Assembly: GCF_040096205.1 (NCBI RefSeq) | Contig: NZ_JBBMFD010000006.1 | Span: 70,910 to 134,909 of the forward strand | Direction of reading: 5' to 3' | Source: Solibaculum_A intestinale | GTDB lineage: Bacteria > Bacillota > Clostridia > Oscillospirales > Acutalibacteraceae | DNA: 64,000 nt | Part shown: in pieces, positions 35,383 through 44,348 of the stretch | Numbering within the stretch: the first letter of the stretch is position 1 | How the letters are laid out: every line of letters begins with the position of its first letter | The notes under the pieces: generated by a model | Told to the model about the DNA's origin: nothing | What the model saw: only the letters and a program-made list of their open reading frames with translations | The model's database searches: none | Made by a program: the position numbers and the translations under genes

Positions 35383-36402
35383 ATGGAAACGGCACTGCTC
35401 AACGGAACGAAGAAAGAAGATATCGCAAAAGCCGCCGTTCTTCTGAAAGCGGGAGGCTTGGTGGCCATTCCTACCGAGACGGTATACGGCCTGGCGGCGA
35501 ACGCGCTCGACGGCAGCGCGGTTAAGCGGATTTTTGAAGCCAAAGGCCGCCCGCAGGACAATCCCTTGATCGTGCATATCGCGTCTCTGGATACCCTACC
35601 CAAGCTGGTGGCCTCTGTGCCGGATGAGGCGCTGGCGCTGGCGGACCAGTTCTGGCCGGGGCCTCTGACCATCATTTTGCCCAAAGCCTCTTGCATCCCG
35701 GATGAAGTGTCCGCCGGGCTTGAAACGGTGGCGGTGCGCTTTCCCTCCCACCCGGTAGCGAGAGCCATCATTGAGGCAAGCGGCCTGCCGCTGGCCGCTC
35801 CATCGGCCAACACCTCCGGCCGTCCCAGTCCCACCAAGGCCGAGCATGTGCTTCATGACCTGCGTGGAAAGATCGAAGCGGTGGTGGACGGAGGCGACTG
35901 TGGCGTCGGGCTCGAATCCACCGTGGTTTCACTGGCCGGAAACCGGCCCAGGCTCTTGCGCCCGGGTGGCGTCACCCATGAGCAGCTCGAAGAGGTACTC
36001 GGTGCTGTGGAGATTGACCCTGCCGTTACCCACGCGGTGCAAAAAAATGCGGTGGTGTCCTCTCCCGGCATGAAATACAAACACTATTCACCCAAAGCCA
36101 GGGTGGTTATTCTAAAGGGCGGCGGGGAAGACTATATCCGGTATGTAAACGCGCACAAGCGAGAGGGCGCGGCAGCCTTGTGCTTTGATGAGGACGTTGC
36201 CGCTGTGCAGGTGCCGGCGGTTTCTCTTGGCCCTGAAAAGGACGGGGAGGAGCAGGCACGGCGCCTGTTCGACGCTCTGCGGACGATCGACCAATTGGGC
36301 GCCGTTCTCGCCTATGCCCGCTGCCCGGAGCAGACAGGCGTGGGGCTTGCCGTTTATAACCGGCTTATTCGCGCCGCCGCATTCGAGGTGATCGAACTGT
36401 GA
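35383..36402 (+). CDS. tsaC: Threonylcarbamoyl-AMP synthase (Sua5 type)
   Basis: Makes threonylcarbamoyl-AMP from threonine, bicarbonate and ATP for the t6A37 modification of tRNAs. At 339 residues it is the long Sua5 form: YrdC-like domain about 10-200 (IPTETVYGLAANA, KGRPQDNPLIVHI) and a C-terminal Sua5 domain about 225-335, joined by SPGMKYKHYSPKA. The ATG is 4 bp after the prfA stop; the GTG at 35368 lies in its ribosome site. Confidence 0.95.
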   Translation: METALLNGTKKEDIAKAAVLLKAGGLVAIPTETVYGLAANALDGSAVKRIFEAKGRPQDNPLIVHIASLDTLPKLVASVPDEALALADQFWPGPLTIILPKASCIPDEVSAGLETVAVRFPSHPVARAIIEASGLPLAAPSANTSGRPSPTKAEHVLHDLRGKIEAVVDGGDCGVGLESTVVSLAGNRPRLLRPGGVTHEQLEEVLGAVEIDPAVTHAVQKNAVVSSPGMKYKHYSPKARVVILKGGGEDYIRYVNAHKREGAAALCFDEDVAAVQVPAVSLGPEKDGEEQARRLFDALRTIDQLGAVLAYARCPEQTGVGLAVYNRLIRAAAFEVIEL

Positions 36403-37010
36403 GTCATGTAATCCTAGGGTTGACCGGCCCCACCGGCGCGGGGAAAAGCACGGTCGCCGGCCTCCTTTCCGGCCTGGGCTTCGCCGTCGTCGACGCAGAC
36501 CTAGTGGCCCGGGAGGTCATGGAGCCGGGTTCCCCTCTGCTTTTGGAACTGAGCGACCGGTTCGGGTCGGACATTCTTCGGGAAGACGGGTCCCTGGACC
36601 GCAGGCTTCTAGCTGCACGGGCCTTTTCCAGCAAGGAAGGGAGCGCCGCTCTCAACGCCATTACCCACCCGGCCATCTGCCGGCGGGCGAAAAGCCGGAT
36701 GGAGGCTTTGGCAGCGGCTGGAAACTCGTTTCTTTTGTTTGACGCGCCCCTGCTTTTCGAGAGCGGTGCGGACCAAATCTGCGACGTTACCGCCTGCGTG
36801 GTGGCCGATGAAGAAACACGGCTTGCCCGCATCATGGCAAGGGACGGGATCAGCCTGGCTGAAGCACGCTTGCGTATGTCCGCCCAGCCGCCCGCGTCCT
36901 TTTATACCGATCGGTGCGACTATGTGCTCGAAAACAACGGGGACGCCGCGCATCTGAACACACAGGTAAGGACGCTAATGGAAACACTTCGCAGGAGGAT
37001 GACCGGATGA
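36399..37010 (+). CDS. coaE: Dephospho-CoA kinase
   Basis: Last step of coenzyme A synthesis: phosphorylates the 3'-hydroxyl of dephospho-CoA; 203 residues. P-loop TGPTGAGKST at the N-terminus and the DADLVAREV substrate element follow. The start is GTG overlapping the tsaC stop (GTGA). Confidence 0.95.
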   Translation: MSHVILGLTGPTGAGKSTVAGLLSGLGFAVVDADLVAREVMEPGSPLLLELSDRFGSDILREDGSLDRRLLAARAFSSKEGSAALNAITHPAICRRAKSRMEALAAAGNSFLLFDAPLLFESGADQICDVTACVVADEETRLARIMARDGISLAEARLRMSAQPPASFYTDRCDYVLENNGDAAHLNTQVRTLMETLRRRMTG

Positions 37011-37600
37011 AGGGCAAAAAGATACTGCTGGGTACGGTCGTCGGGATTCTGGTGCTGGCGGTGGCGGTGCAGGTGCTCCGGTTTGGATACACCCAGTTTA
37101 TGCACAGCTCTTATCCCCGCCCGGAGGAATATCAGGCCCTGGTCACTCAGGCGAGCGCGGACACCGGCGTCAACGAGGCGCTGATCTATGCGGTCATCCG
37201 CACAGAAAGCGGCTTTCGGCCCCAGGTGGAGTCCCACGCGGGCGCCATCGGCCTGATGCAGATTACCCCCGCCACCTTTGATTGGATCCGGTTCATGACC
37301 GGGTGGGACGAGCCGCTGACCTCGGAGGACTTAAACGATCCCGCGGTCAACATCAAATACGGCACTCAGCTCCTTTCCATTCTGCTGACCGAGTTTGAAA
37401 CCCAGGACGAGGCGCTGGCCGCCTATAACGCGGGCCGTAGCCGGGTCAATCAATGGCTTAAAGACCCGGAGTGTTCGAAGGATGGGGAAACCTTATCGTA
37501 CATTCCCATTGAAGAAACCCGCAATTATGTCAAGAAGGTAGAGGACGCGCGGCAAACCTACCAGCGTCTTTATTACGATACAGCCAGTTCGCAGAAATAA
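37007..37600 (+). CDS. Membrane-anchored lytic transglycosylase
   Basis: Cleaves peptidoglycan glycan strands at the cell surface. The 197-residue protein has one N-terminal membrane helix (about 6-25) and an SLT/goose lysozyme-like domain. The catalytic glutamate is Glu67 in RTESGF, followed by GAIGLMQITPATF and the AYNAG motif. The ATG overlaps the coaE stop by ATGA. It is the family often annotated as SLT domain or Slt35-like in Clostridia. Confidence 0.92.
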   Translation: MKGKKILLGTVVGILVLAVAVQVLRFGYTQFMHSSYPRPEEYQALVTQASADTGVNEALIYAVIRTESGFRPQVESHAGAIGLMQITPATFDWIRFMTGWDEPLTSEDLNDPAVNIKYGTQLLSILLTEFETQDEALAAYNAGRSRVNQWLKDPECSKDGETLSYIPIEETRNYVKKVEDARQTYQRLYYDTASSQK

Positions 37601-37641
37601 AAGAAAAACGCGGAAATTTTCCGCTGATGGAGGGATTTATC

Positions 37642-39042
37642 ATGGAACAAAACTTTGACGCTCTGAAAAAGCAGCTGCTCATGACTCGCAAGAACCTAGC
37701 GGTGGGCCTCTCTGAGGGCGACGTGTCCAAAGCCGACGGGTACTGCGACGGGTACAAGGCATTTTTAGACCAGGCGAAAACCGAGCGGGAAGCGGTAAAC
37801 TATGCCGAGAACGCCGCCCGGCAGGCGGGCTTCGTCCCCTTTGCCTATGGAAAACAATACGCGCCCAACGACAAGGTATACTTTGTCAACCGCGGCAAGG
37901 CGATCATTCTCGCCGTCATCGGCGAAAAGCCGCTGACCGAAGGGGTGCGCATCACCGCCGCCCATATTGATTCCCCCCGGATCGACTTAAAGCCCAACCC
38001 GGTCTATGAAGACGGGGAGCTTGCCTATTTCAAGACCCATTACTACGGCGGCATCAAAAAGTACCAGTGGACGGTAATGCCCTTGGCGCTTCACGGCCGC
38101 ATCATCAAGAAGGACGGCTCTGCCGTGGACGTGTGCATCGGCGAGGAGGAGAGCGACCCGGTATTTTGCATCACCGACCTGCTGCCCCACCTGGCGGACG
38201 AACAGATGAAGCGCACGCTCGCCCAGGGTATCAAGGGCGAGGAGCTCAACGTGGTCATCGGTTCGCGTCCTCTGGGAGAAGCCAAGGCCAAGGAAGACGA
38301 GCTTGTAAAGCTCCATGTCCTGCGCTTGCTCAACGAAAAGTATGGCATCGTGGAAGCGGATTTCCTTTCCGCCGAGCTGACTCTGGTTCCCGCCCACAAA
38401 GCCAAGGACGTGGGTCTCGACCGGTCCCTTGTCGGCGCTTACGGTCATGACGACCGGGTGTGCGCCTACCCGGCCCTGACCGCCATTCTCGCGTGCGATC
38501 GGCCCAAACACACGGCGGTCACCGTCCTCACCGACAAGGAAGAAATCGGTTCGGACGGCAATACCGGCCTCAACTCCGCTTATCTGAAAGACTTTATCAC
38601 CGCCCTGTCGGACGCGGCCGGCGTACCGTCCTACGTGGTGTTGGCCAACTCCGAATGCCTCTCGGCGGATGTAAACGCCGCCCTCGATCCCACCTGGCCG
38701 GACGTGAGCGAGCCGCGCAACAGCTCCTATGTCAACTACGGTGTAGTGGTCACCAAATACACCGGCGCCAGAGGCAAATCCGGCACCTCCGACGCTTCCG
38801 CCGAGTTTATGGGAAAGGTGCGCCGCCTGTTTGACGAGCACGGCATCAAGTGGCAGATTGGCGAGCTTGGCAAGGTGGACGCCGGCGGCGGAGGAACGGT
38901 GGCCATGTTCATCGCGTCGCTGAACGTGGACGTGGTGGACGTAGGGGTTCCGGTCCTCTCCATGCACGCCCCCTTTGAGCTGGTCAGCAAGCTGGACGTG
39001 TATATGGCCCATCAGGCATTTCATGTATTCTTCCAGGCATAA
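37642..39042 (+). CDS. M18 family aminopeptidase
   Basis: Cytosolic dinuclear zinc aminopeptidase, 466 residues. Metal-site motifs of the family are present in order: AAHIDSPRIDLK, GAYGHDDRVCAYP, TDKEEIGSDG and the late SMHAPFELVSK. The ATG at 37642 is used because the in-frame ATG at 37627 is part of the GGAGGG site. A strong terminator follows. Confidence 0.95.
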   Translation: MEQNFDALKKQLLMTRKNLAVGLSEGDVSKADGYCDGYKAFLDQAKTEREAVNYAENAARQAGFVPFAYGKQYAPNDKVYFVNRGKAIILAVIGEKPLTEGVRITAAHIDSPRIDLKPNPVYEDGELAYFKTHYYGGIKKYQWTVMPLALHGRIIKKDGSAVDVCIGEEESDPVFCITDLLPHLADEQMKRTLAQGIKGEELNVVIGSRPLGEAKAKEDELVKLHVLRLLNEKYGIVEADFLSAELTLVPAHKAKDVGLDRSLVGAYGHDDRVCAYPALTAILACDRPKHTAVTVLTDKEEIGSDGNTGLNSAYLKDFITALSDAAGVPSYVVLANSECLSADVNAALDPTWPDVSEPRNSSYVNYGVVVTKYTGARGKSGTSDASAEFMGKVRRLFDEHGIKWQIGELGKVDAGGGGTVAMFIASLNVDVVDVGVPVLSMHAPFELVSKLDVYMAHQAFHVFFQA

Positions 39043-39046
39043 GCGG

Positions 39047-39084
39047 AAAAGAGGCACTGCTCTATATAGCAGTGCCTCTTTTCC
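39047..39084 (+). terminator. Terminator after the M18 aminopeptidase gene
   Basis: A 15-bp perfect stem (39047-39061 with 39068-39082) ending in a T-run. Confidence 0.92.
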
Positions 39085-39391
39085 TGCAGCCAACGTCCAA
39101 CAGAAAACAAAACCGGTTTGCCTGTTGTTTGTTTGTGCAAGCCTGGAACACAGACGACAGGAATAGAAAATCCTGTATTCGAATCGCATTCCTAGTAAAA
39201 CAGTAATTTCTTCAGCCGGCCTGGGGCCTTTTCCGGATTTTCCTCAGGAAGAAGAGAAACGGTTTTTGTAGCCGGATTAGATGCTTGTTCACTTACAAGC
39301 TATACGACTTTGAGGCTCTATTCTCTTTTTTCCTGTCCTTTTTTTTTCTTACTGCGCCGACTACGGCAGGAAATTCGATTTTATGGTGGTT
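39085..39391. other. Long AT-rich leader region before the HdeD promoter
   Basis: About 300 bp with T-rich tracts and an inverted repeat TTTCCTG/CAGGAAA (39329-39335 and 39367-39373). No reading frame with family features is visible. Confidence 0.4.
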
Positions 39392-39397
39392 TATAAT
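39392..39397 (+). promoter_or_regulatory. -10 box next to the CIRCE operator
   Basis: TATAAT directly abuts the operator at 39398. No strong -35 box is seen 17 bp upstream. Confidence 0.6.
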
Positions 39398-39424
39398 TTA
39401 GCACTCTATTATATCGAGTGCTAA
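39398..39424 (+). promoter_or_regulatory. CIRCE element (HrcA operator)
   Basis: TTAGCACTC-N9-GAGTGCTAA, a perfect match to the CIRCE consensus in both arms and in spacer length. In Firmicutes it binds the heat-shock repressor HrcA and normally controls hrcA-grpE-dnaK and groESL. Here it lies just after a TATAAT box, 84 bp before an HdeD-family gene. Confidence 0.95.
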
Positions 39425-39508
39425 ATTTACGGTTTGTTCATGATTCGAATGGACTTTTTTCATATTTGAGAGGTAGTATGCAGATAGCAACAAAAAGGGT
39501 GTGATGAT

Positions 39509-40042
39509 ATGAGCAAGACCGTATCCCGTATTCTGTGGGTAGTCGCCGGAGTGCTTTTGATGGCGGCCGGTGTGATCTGTCTGGCGTGGCCCGGCGTCGC
39601 GCTTACGACCCTGGCAGTCTTTTTAGGCATCGTAATGTTGATCTCCGGTGCGGTGGACATCGTTATCTTTGCCAAGGGACATACCTATATGCACGGCTCT
39701 GGCTGGTTTTTGGCGGATGGGATTCTCACCGTGATTTTGGCGCTTTTCGTCCTATTCAACCAGGCCTTTACCATGCTCACCTTGCCCTTTATTTTCGGTA
39801 TGTGGCTCCTTTTCTCCGGTATTTCCAAGATCGTCAACTCCTTTGATCTGAAAATGATCGGTGTGCGGGGCTGGGGTTGGTTTTTGGCACTGGGTATCCT
39901 GTTCGTGGTAGGCGGATTTTTGTCCTTCCTGGACCCGGTGGCGGGCGCACTGACTTTGGGTGCCGTGACAGGTGTGATTTTGATTCTGCAGGGGATCGGG
40001 TCGGTCCTGCGAGCCTTCTTCTCAGGTCGTTTTCTGATGTAG
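39509..40042 (+). CDS. HdeD family membrane protein (DUF308)
   Basis: A 177-residue protein with six hydrophobic helices arranged as three two-helix repeats, the HdeD pattern. In Escherichia coli HdeD is tied to acid resistance at high cell density; in Firmicutes its role is not settled. The CIRCE operator upstream predicts control by HrcA and induction on heat or protein-folding stress. GGGTGTGATGAT precedes the ATG. A bidirectional terminator follows. Confidence 0.88.
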   Translation: MSKTVSRILWVVAGVLLMAAGVICLAWPGVALTTLAVFLGIVMLISGAVDIVIFAKGHTYMHGSGWFLADGILTVILALFVLFNQAFTMLTLPFIFGMWLLFSGISKIVNSFDLKMIGVRGWGWFLALGILFVVGGFLSFLDPVAGALTLGAVTGVILILQGIGSVLRAFFSGRFLM

Positions 40043-40061
40043 AGCCTTTTTATGGAGAAAC

Positions 40062-40103
40062 AAAAAGCGGAATCTGGACAACAGCGTTCAGGCTCCGCTT
40101 TTT
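40062..40103. terminator. Bidirectional terminator between HdeD and cpsB
   Basis: A 10-bp outer stem (40062-40071 with 40094-40103) with additional inner pairs, ending in T-runs on both strands. It serves both convergent genes. Confidence 0.82.
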
Positions 40104-40104
40104 T

Positions 40105-40827
40105 CTATTGCGTTTGTCCCGTCCTGTTCTTTTCTTCGCCGAACACTCGTGCAATCGGCGCCAAAAGCGTTTCCTTCCCCAGGTATTCCTCCGCCATCCG
40201 GTACGCTTTTGCCAGATCTAAAATATTGTCCCGGTCTCCGTGGCAGTCGCTTCCTAGAACTATGGGCATCCCGCATCGCAGAATGGACAGGGAACGGCGG
40301 CGAGTGAACATCTGTACCAGAGAATATCCATTGATCTGGATGATCAGGTCACTGTCCGCATACCGGCGAAGAAGATCCCGGCTGTTTTCTGCCGGGAAGC
40401 GTTCCAGATGGGCGATGATCGGCCGGAGTTTATGCTCCTCCATTACTTGGTCCAAAGAACGAAAGACTGCCCTGCCCCAGAAGGTGTAGGGCAGCTCGAT
40501 GAGAATAAAGCGGGTTCCTTCGATGCAAAGCCGGTCTAGCCCTTCCAGCTCGGACACGCCGGTAGACAATTGTACCTCCGCGGCGGTCCGGATCTGCGGC
40601 ACCGGCTTACCCCGTTCCGTTATGACCTCTTCGAGCCTTGCACGCGCTTTTTTCCGGCGGGCGAGGAATTCCTCAATGGAATTTTGCTTGAGATAAAAAT
40701 GAGGCGATACCACCACGGTCTCTATTTTGTGGGCAAGCTCGGTTTGCAGCATCGCCATAGATTCCCGCGTGGTCTGGCAGCCGTGATCGGCCCGGGGAAG
40801 AAGATGAGAATGAAAATCCACATACAT
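40105..40827 (-). CDS. CpsB/YwqE-type PHP-domain tyrosine-protein phosphatase
   Basis: A 240-residue metal-dependent phosphatase with the polymerase/histidinol-phosphatase (PHP) fold. Metal ligands are visible in DFHSHLLPRADHG, SPHF, the central glutamate of AAEVQLS, HLERFP and SDCHGDRDN. In the family it removes phosphate from the tyrosine tail of the partner BY-kinase, whose gene lies directly upstream on the same strand. The ATG at 40827 follows AGAGGAATG. Confidence 0.93.
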   Translation of the reverse strand: MYVDFHSHLLPRADHGCQTTRESMAMLQTELAHKIETVVVSPHFYLKQNSIEEFLARRKKARARLEEVITERGKPVPQIRTAAEVQLSTGVSELEGLDRLCIEGTRFILIELPYTFWGRAVFRSLDQVMEEHKLRPIIAHLERFPAENSRDLLRRYADSDLIIQINGYSLVQMFTRRRSLSILRCGMPIVLGSDCHGDRDNILDLAKAYRMAEEYLGKETLLAPIARVFGEEKNRTGQTQ

Positions 40828-40849
40828 TAGGCATTCCTCTTTTCCATCG

Positions 40850-40892
40850 GAGAAAAAAGCCGGCCCTGGGATATTGAGTCCCAAGTCCGGCT
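40850..40892 (-). terminator. Terminator between the BY-kinase and cpsB genes
   Basis: A GC-rich hairpin (40858-40863 with 40887-40892, plus inner pairs) followed on the minus strand by six Ts. It should reduce cpsB expression relative to the kinase unless read through. Confidence 0.75.
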
Positions 40893-40901
40893 GTTCTTTC
40901 C

Positions 40902-42329
40902 TCAGTTGTGATCGTTGTTCTTGGTCTTGTCCGTGTCGGAGTAGTACCGTGCGTATTTATAATGATACGCGTATCCATATTTATAGGTGTAGCCCGAACC
41001 TAGGTTGTGATGGCGGATGTCGTTGAGCACCATACCCACGATTTCCGCGCCCGCCTTATCCAAGCGTTCCACTGTATCGGTGATCATTCGAATGGTGCAT
41101 TCCTCCTGTTTGATGACGAACACGACGGTGTTGACGTATTTCATCAGAAGCATAGCATCCGAAATGATACCTACCGGCGGCGTGTCGAAAATGATATAAT
41201 CGTATTGCGCCTCTACCCCTTCGAGCAGTTCGTTAAAGTCGATCAGGGAGAGAAGGTTGGAGGATTCCTTGCTCGGATAGATGCACGGCAGAATATCGAA
41301 CCCGTAGTCGGTCTTCAGAATGGCCGACTGAGCGGGAATTTCCTTTTCGATCAGAGAATGAATATCAATGGCGGCCTTATCCGGTGCAATCCGCCGGTAA
41401 ACCGTGGGCCGCTTCAGGTCCACGTCTAGCAAAAGCACCCGCTTGCCCGCTTTTACCAAGCTCATAGCAGTATTGATAGCGACGGTGGACTTGCCTTCCG
41501 ACTGATGGGTGCTGGTAATCATAAACCTCTTCACCTGTAGCTTTTCCAGCTCCCGCATCAGGATGATGGAATAGGAAGCGTAGGCTTCCAGAAAACTGTC
41601 GGAGATGTCGTTGTCGGTGACCAGATGGGCGCGTTTTTTGTCCCTTCCCTTGACGTGGGGAATTTCGCCGATCACTTCGCTGTCAAAGTTCTGCTCCACA
41701 TCCCTGGCGTTTTTAATCTTGGTAAAGAGCAGGCTATAGACTACCACACCCAAGCACATGGCCAGAAATGCAACCACGGCGAAGACGAGAATATTCTTGA
41801 GCGGAGCGAAGGGGATGGGAGCGGTAGGCTCCTTGGGCTGGTCGAGCACGTTGACCGATCCGGTTTTCAAAGTATCGTTAATCACCTGAGGGGAATAGAC
41901 CATCATTTGCTGAGCGATGTTATAAGAGAGCTTCGGATCCGTGGTGGTCACCTGGATTTTTACAAGAGGCGTGTTTTCCGTGACGGAAACCGAAACAAAG
42001 GACTTGACCTTCTCCGCCGACAAAGTCAGGTCCAAAGCGCTGCAAACCTGCTCCGCCACCCGGTCGCTCTTGACGATTTCCGAAAAGGTGTCCACCAGGC
42101 GCAGGGTATCGGTGGTGTTTAATGGGTTCGAGGACTGCTGGGTGACGTTGAACACCATAGTAGCAGTGGTGGTATATTGGGGAATATGGGTTGCATATGC
42201 ATAAAAATATCCCCCGGCAGCGGCGGCGGCCGTCACCAGCAGGATCAGCCATTTTTTCCGCATCAGCCAATAGAGGAGATCGCCCAAAGAGAGCTCGTTG
42301 CGATCTGGGGAGCGTCTTTTTCGATTCAT
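40902..42329 (-). CDS. Polysaccharide-type BY-kinase with fused Wzz modulator domain
   Basis: A 475-residue bacterial tyrosine kinase. Membrane helices at about 27-45 and 180-202 enclose an extracellular Wzz-like domain; the cytosolic kinase has Walker A STHQSEGKST (273-282), Walker A' DVDLKRP (302-308) and Walker B IIFDTPP. The C-terminal tail holds nine tyrosines within 18 residues for autophosphorylation. In most Firmicutes modulator (CapA/YwqC) and kinase (CapB/YwqD) are separate proteins, so the fusion is notable. It is thought to control polymer length or export; no glycosyltransferase cluster is adjacent. Confidence 0.92.
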   Translation of the reverse strand: MNRKRRSPDRNELSLGDLLYWLMRKKWLILLVTAAAAAGGYFYAYATHIPQYTTTATMVFNVTQQSSNPLNTTDTLRLVDTFSEIVKSDRVAEQVCSALDLTLSAEKVKSFVSVSVTENTPLVKIQVTTTDPKLSYNIAQQMMVYSPQVINDTLKTGSVNVLDQPKEPTAPIPFAPLKNILVFAVVAFLAMCLGVVVYSLLFTKIKNARDVEQNFDSEVIGEIPHVKGRDKKRAHLVTDNDISDSFLEAYASYSIILMRELEKLQVKRFMITSTHQSEGKSTVAINTAMSLVKAGKRVLLLDVDLKRPTVYRRIAPDKAAIDIHSLIEKEIPAQSAILKTDYGFDILPCIYPSKESSNLLSLIDFNELLEGVEAQYDYIIFDTPPVGIISDAMLLMKYVNTVVFVIKQEECTIRMITDTVERLDKAGAEIVGMVLNDIRHHNLGSGYTYKYGYAYHYKYARYYSDTDKTKNNDHN

Positions 42330-42486
42330 ATCCGAAAACCTCATATTTCTAAATATTGCAAAGATTTTTTATCCATATCGTCGCAAGAATAAATTATAGC
42401 TTTTTTATCGAACCATGTCAATTCGGGAAAATGTTGCCTTGCTTGTCCGTTTGGACTCCGGGTGCCCGTTTCAATGAGCCGGATCT

Positions 42487-42768
42487 TCAGAGAAGCACAA
42501 CGCAAAGCCCCGCCGTGAGAATCTGCAGCGCCAGGATCGCCGGAAGACCCGCCATGAATTTTTTGTGCCGGGTTTTGTGACGGATGAGCAGCATGCTCGC
42601 AAGCATAGCCAAAGCCCCGCCAAGGGCCGCCACCGTAAACAGGGTGCTTTCCGGAATTCTCCAGTGTCCCTGTCTGGCCGCACGTTTGTCGTAAAGAGTG
42701 AGGGTAAGTGCCGCCCCGTTTGCCAGCAGCCAATACCAGAGGAAAACCGCAAGATCGTTTTGAGGCAT
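42487..42768 (-). CDS. DUF1294 family membrane protein
   Basis: A 93-residue protein with about three hydrophobic helices. It carries the DUF1294 signature YDKRAARQGHWRIPE...TL, then RHKTRHKKF. The family has no known function. It lies alone on the minus strand, divergent from the GHL10 lipoprotein gene. Confidence 0.88.
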   Translation of the reverse strand: MPQNDLAVFLWYWLLANGAALTLTLYDKRAARQGHWRIPESTLFTVAALGGALAMLASMLLIRHKTRHKKFMAGLPAILALQILTAGLCVVLL

Positions 42769-42804
42769 AGGGAGCCTGCCTTTCCGCCAAAGTCCGGCAG
42801 TATT

Positions 42805-42837
42805 TTGACAAAGTTTTAGCCTTAACCATATTATAAT
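42805..42837 (+). promoter_or_regulatory. Probable promoter for the GHL10 lipoprotein gene
   Basis: TTGACA (42805-42810) with TATTAT (42829-42834) at 18 bp. The better-looking TATAAT (42832-42837) would be 21 bp away. Confidence 0.6.
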
Positions 42838-42907
42838 GAGATTGTTTGTTTGTCAACGAAAACAGTACCCGCACAAGTCGATGGAACTCAGAAAAGAGGC
42901 GGCGCCA

Positions 42908-44200
42908 ATGAAATCCATTCGTTTTATTATAACCATTCTGCTCGGTGTATTCCTTCTGTCCGGCTGCACCTTGTCCTCGGCCCCTTCCGGCGTGGAGACG
43001 CTCGGCTCCCTTTACGCACCGGTGAAAGAGGACGAGCCGGACTTTGCCTATCCCCAGTCGGCCCTGCTGACGCCCAAAGTTTCCGGCGGCGCTCCTTCGT
43101 CTCAGGACGAGCTGCGCGGCGTGTGGATTTCCTATCTGGAGCTTGGGTTCCAGGGCCTCGATGAGGCGGCGGCTGCCGCCCGCCTTGCGTCCATGTTCGA
43201 TCAAATCAGCGCCTTCGGGCTGAACACGGTGTTTTTTCAGGTTCGCCCCTTTGCCGACGCCCTTTATCCCACCGAGCTTTTCCCCTTCTCCCATCTGCTC
43301 ACCGGCGAGCAGGGGAAGGACCCCGGCTACGACCTTTTACAGCTGGCCGTCACCGCCGCCCATGAGCGGGGTCTGAAGCTGCACGCTTGGCTCAACCCCT
43401 ACCGTATCCAGCTCAACACCGGCGAGGTCTTGGTGCCCGAAGCTCTCGATACCGACGGCCCCTACGCCAAATGGAGTGAGGCGGGCTGGGTGGTGCAGAC
43501 GGGCAGCGGCCAGTATTTGAATCCCAGCATCGCCGAGGTCCGGGACCTGATTGCCCGGGGCGCGGCGGAGGTGGTGAGCAGGTATGGGGTAGACGGCGTC
43601 CAGTTCGACGATTATTTCTATCCCGACGACTTCGGCGACAGCGACCAGGCCCAGTACGACGCCTATGTAGCGGCGGGAGGCGCCCTGTCGCGCGACGACT
43701 GGCGGCGCGAACAGGTAAACGAGCTGATGAAAGCGGTTTACAGCGCCGTCAAGGCGGCCAATTCTGCCGCGGTTTTTGGTGTCAGCCCAGCGGCGGACAT
43801 TGAGAAAAACTATGCAAACAAATATGCCGACGTAGCCAAATGGGGAAGCGAACCGGGCTATGTGGATTACCTGATGCCGCAGGACTATTTCGGCTTTGAA
43901 AACGCAAAAATGCCCTTTGAGGCTGTAGCGGAGGAATGGTCGAAACTGGTGACTGCGCCTGAGGTGCGGTATTATCTCGGTCTGGCCGCCTACAAAACCG
44001 GGGAAGAGGACGCCTATGCCGGCACGGGAAAGGGGGAATGGCAGACTCACGACGACATTCTCAAGCGGCAGGTGGAGTTCAGCCGCCAAATTGCAAACTG
44101 CAGCGGTTTTTCCATTTACAGCTATTCCTCTCTGTTCGGGGAGAATCCGAATGCCATTCGTCAAACAGAAAGAAACAATTTATCCAGCTTATTGAAATAA
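42908..44200 (+). CDS. GHL10/YngK-type glycoside hydrolase-like lipoprotein
   Basis: A 430-residue surface lipoprotein. The signal peptide ends in the lipobox LLSGC, with Cys19 or so as the lipid anchor. The GHL10 (DUF187) TIM barrel starts at ELRGVWISYLEL and includes GLNTVFFQVRPFADALY, HAWLNPYRI and GVDGVQFDDYFYP, whose aspartates fit a retaining hydrolase site. A cell-wall glycan substrate is likely but unproven. The ATG at 42908 is the only start that puts the signal peptide at the N-terminus. Confidence 0.9.
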   Translation: MKSIRFIITILLGVFLLSGCTLSSAPSGVETLGSLYAPVKEDEPDFAYPQSALLTPKVSGGAPSSQDELRGVWISYLELGFQGLDEAAAAARLASMFDQISAFGLNTVFFQVRPFADALYPTELFPFSHLLTGEQGKDPGYDLLQLAVTAAHERGLKLHAWLNPYRIQLNTGEVLVPEALDTDGPYAKWSEAGWVVQTGSGQYLNPSIAEVRDLIARGAAEVVSRYGVDGVQFDDYFYPDDFGDSDQAQYDAYVAAGGALSRDDWRREQVNELMKAVYSAVKAANSAAVFGVSPAADIEKNYANKYADVAKWGSEPGYVDYLMPQDYFGFENAKMPFEAVAEEWSKLVTAPEVRYYLGLAAYKTGEEDAYAGTGKGEWQTHDDILKRQVEFSRQIANCSGFSIYSYSSLFGENPNAIRQTERNNLSSLLK

Positions 44201-44221
44201 ACTACACAAAAGCAAGGGCTG

Positions 44222-44266
44222 ACCGCCGGGATTCGCTGATAAAATGCCGAAAACCGGCGGTTTTTT
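44222..44266 (+). terminator. Terminator after the GHL10 gene
   Basis: An 8-bp GC stem (44222-44229 with 44254-44261) followed by six Ts. Confidence 0.8.
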
Positions 44267-44270
44267 GCAA

Positions 44271-44316
44271 AGTTTACAGATTATTAATTGTAATTTTCCC
44301 CTGCAGTCTGTAAACT
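44271..44316. repeat. Inverted repeat AGTTTACAG/CTGTAAACT
   Basis: Two perfect 9-bp arms (44271-44279 and 44308-44316) separated by 28 bp of AT-rich DNA, between two terminators. It looks like a pair of operator half-sites or a hairpin; no regulator is identified. Confidence 0.5.
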
Positions 44317-44348
44317 GACTCTATTATGTAAATACTGTAGACGGACGT

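Noticed and set aside
42341..43294. A minus-strand open frame overlapping the DUF1294 and GHL10 genes
   Set aside because: The DUF1294 and GHL10 frames have clear family motifs; this one has none.
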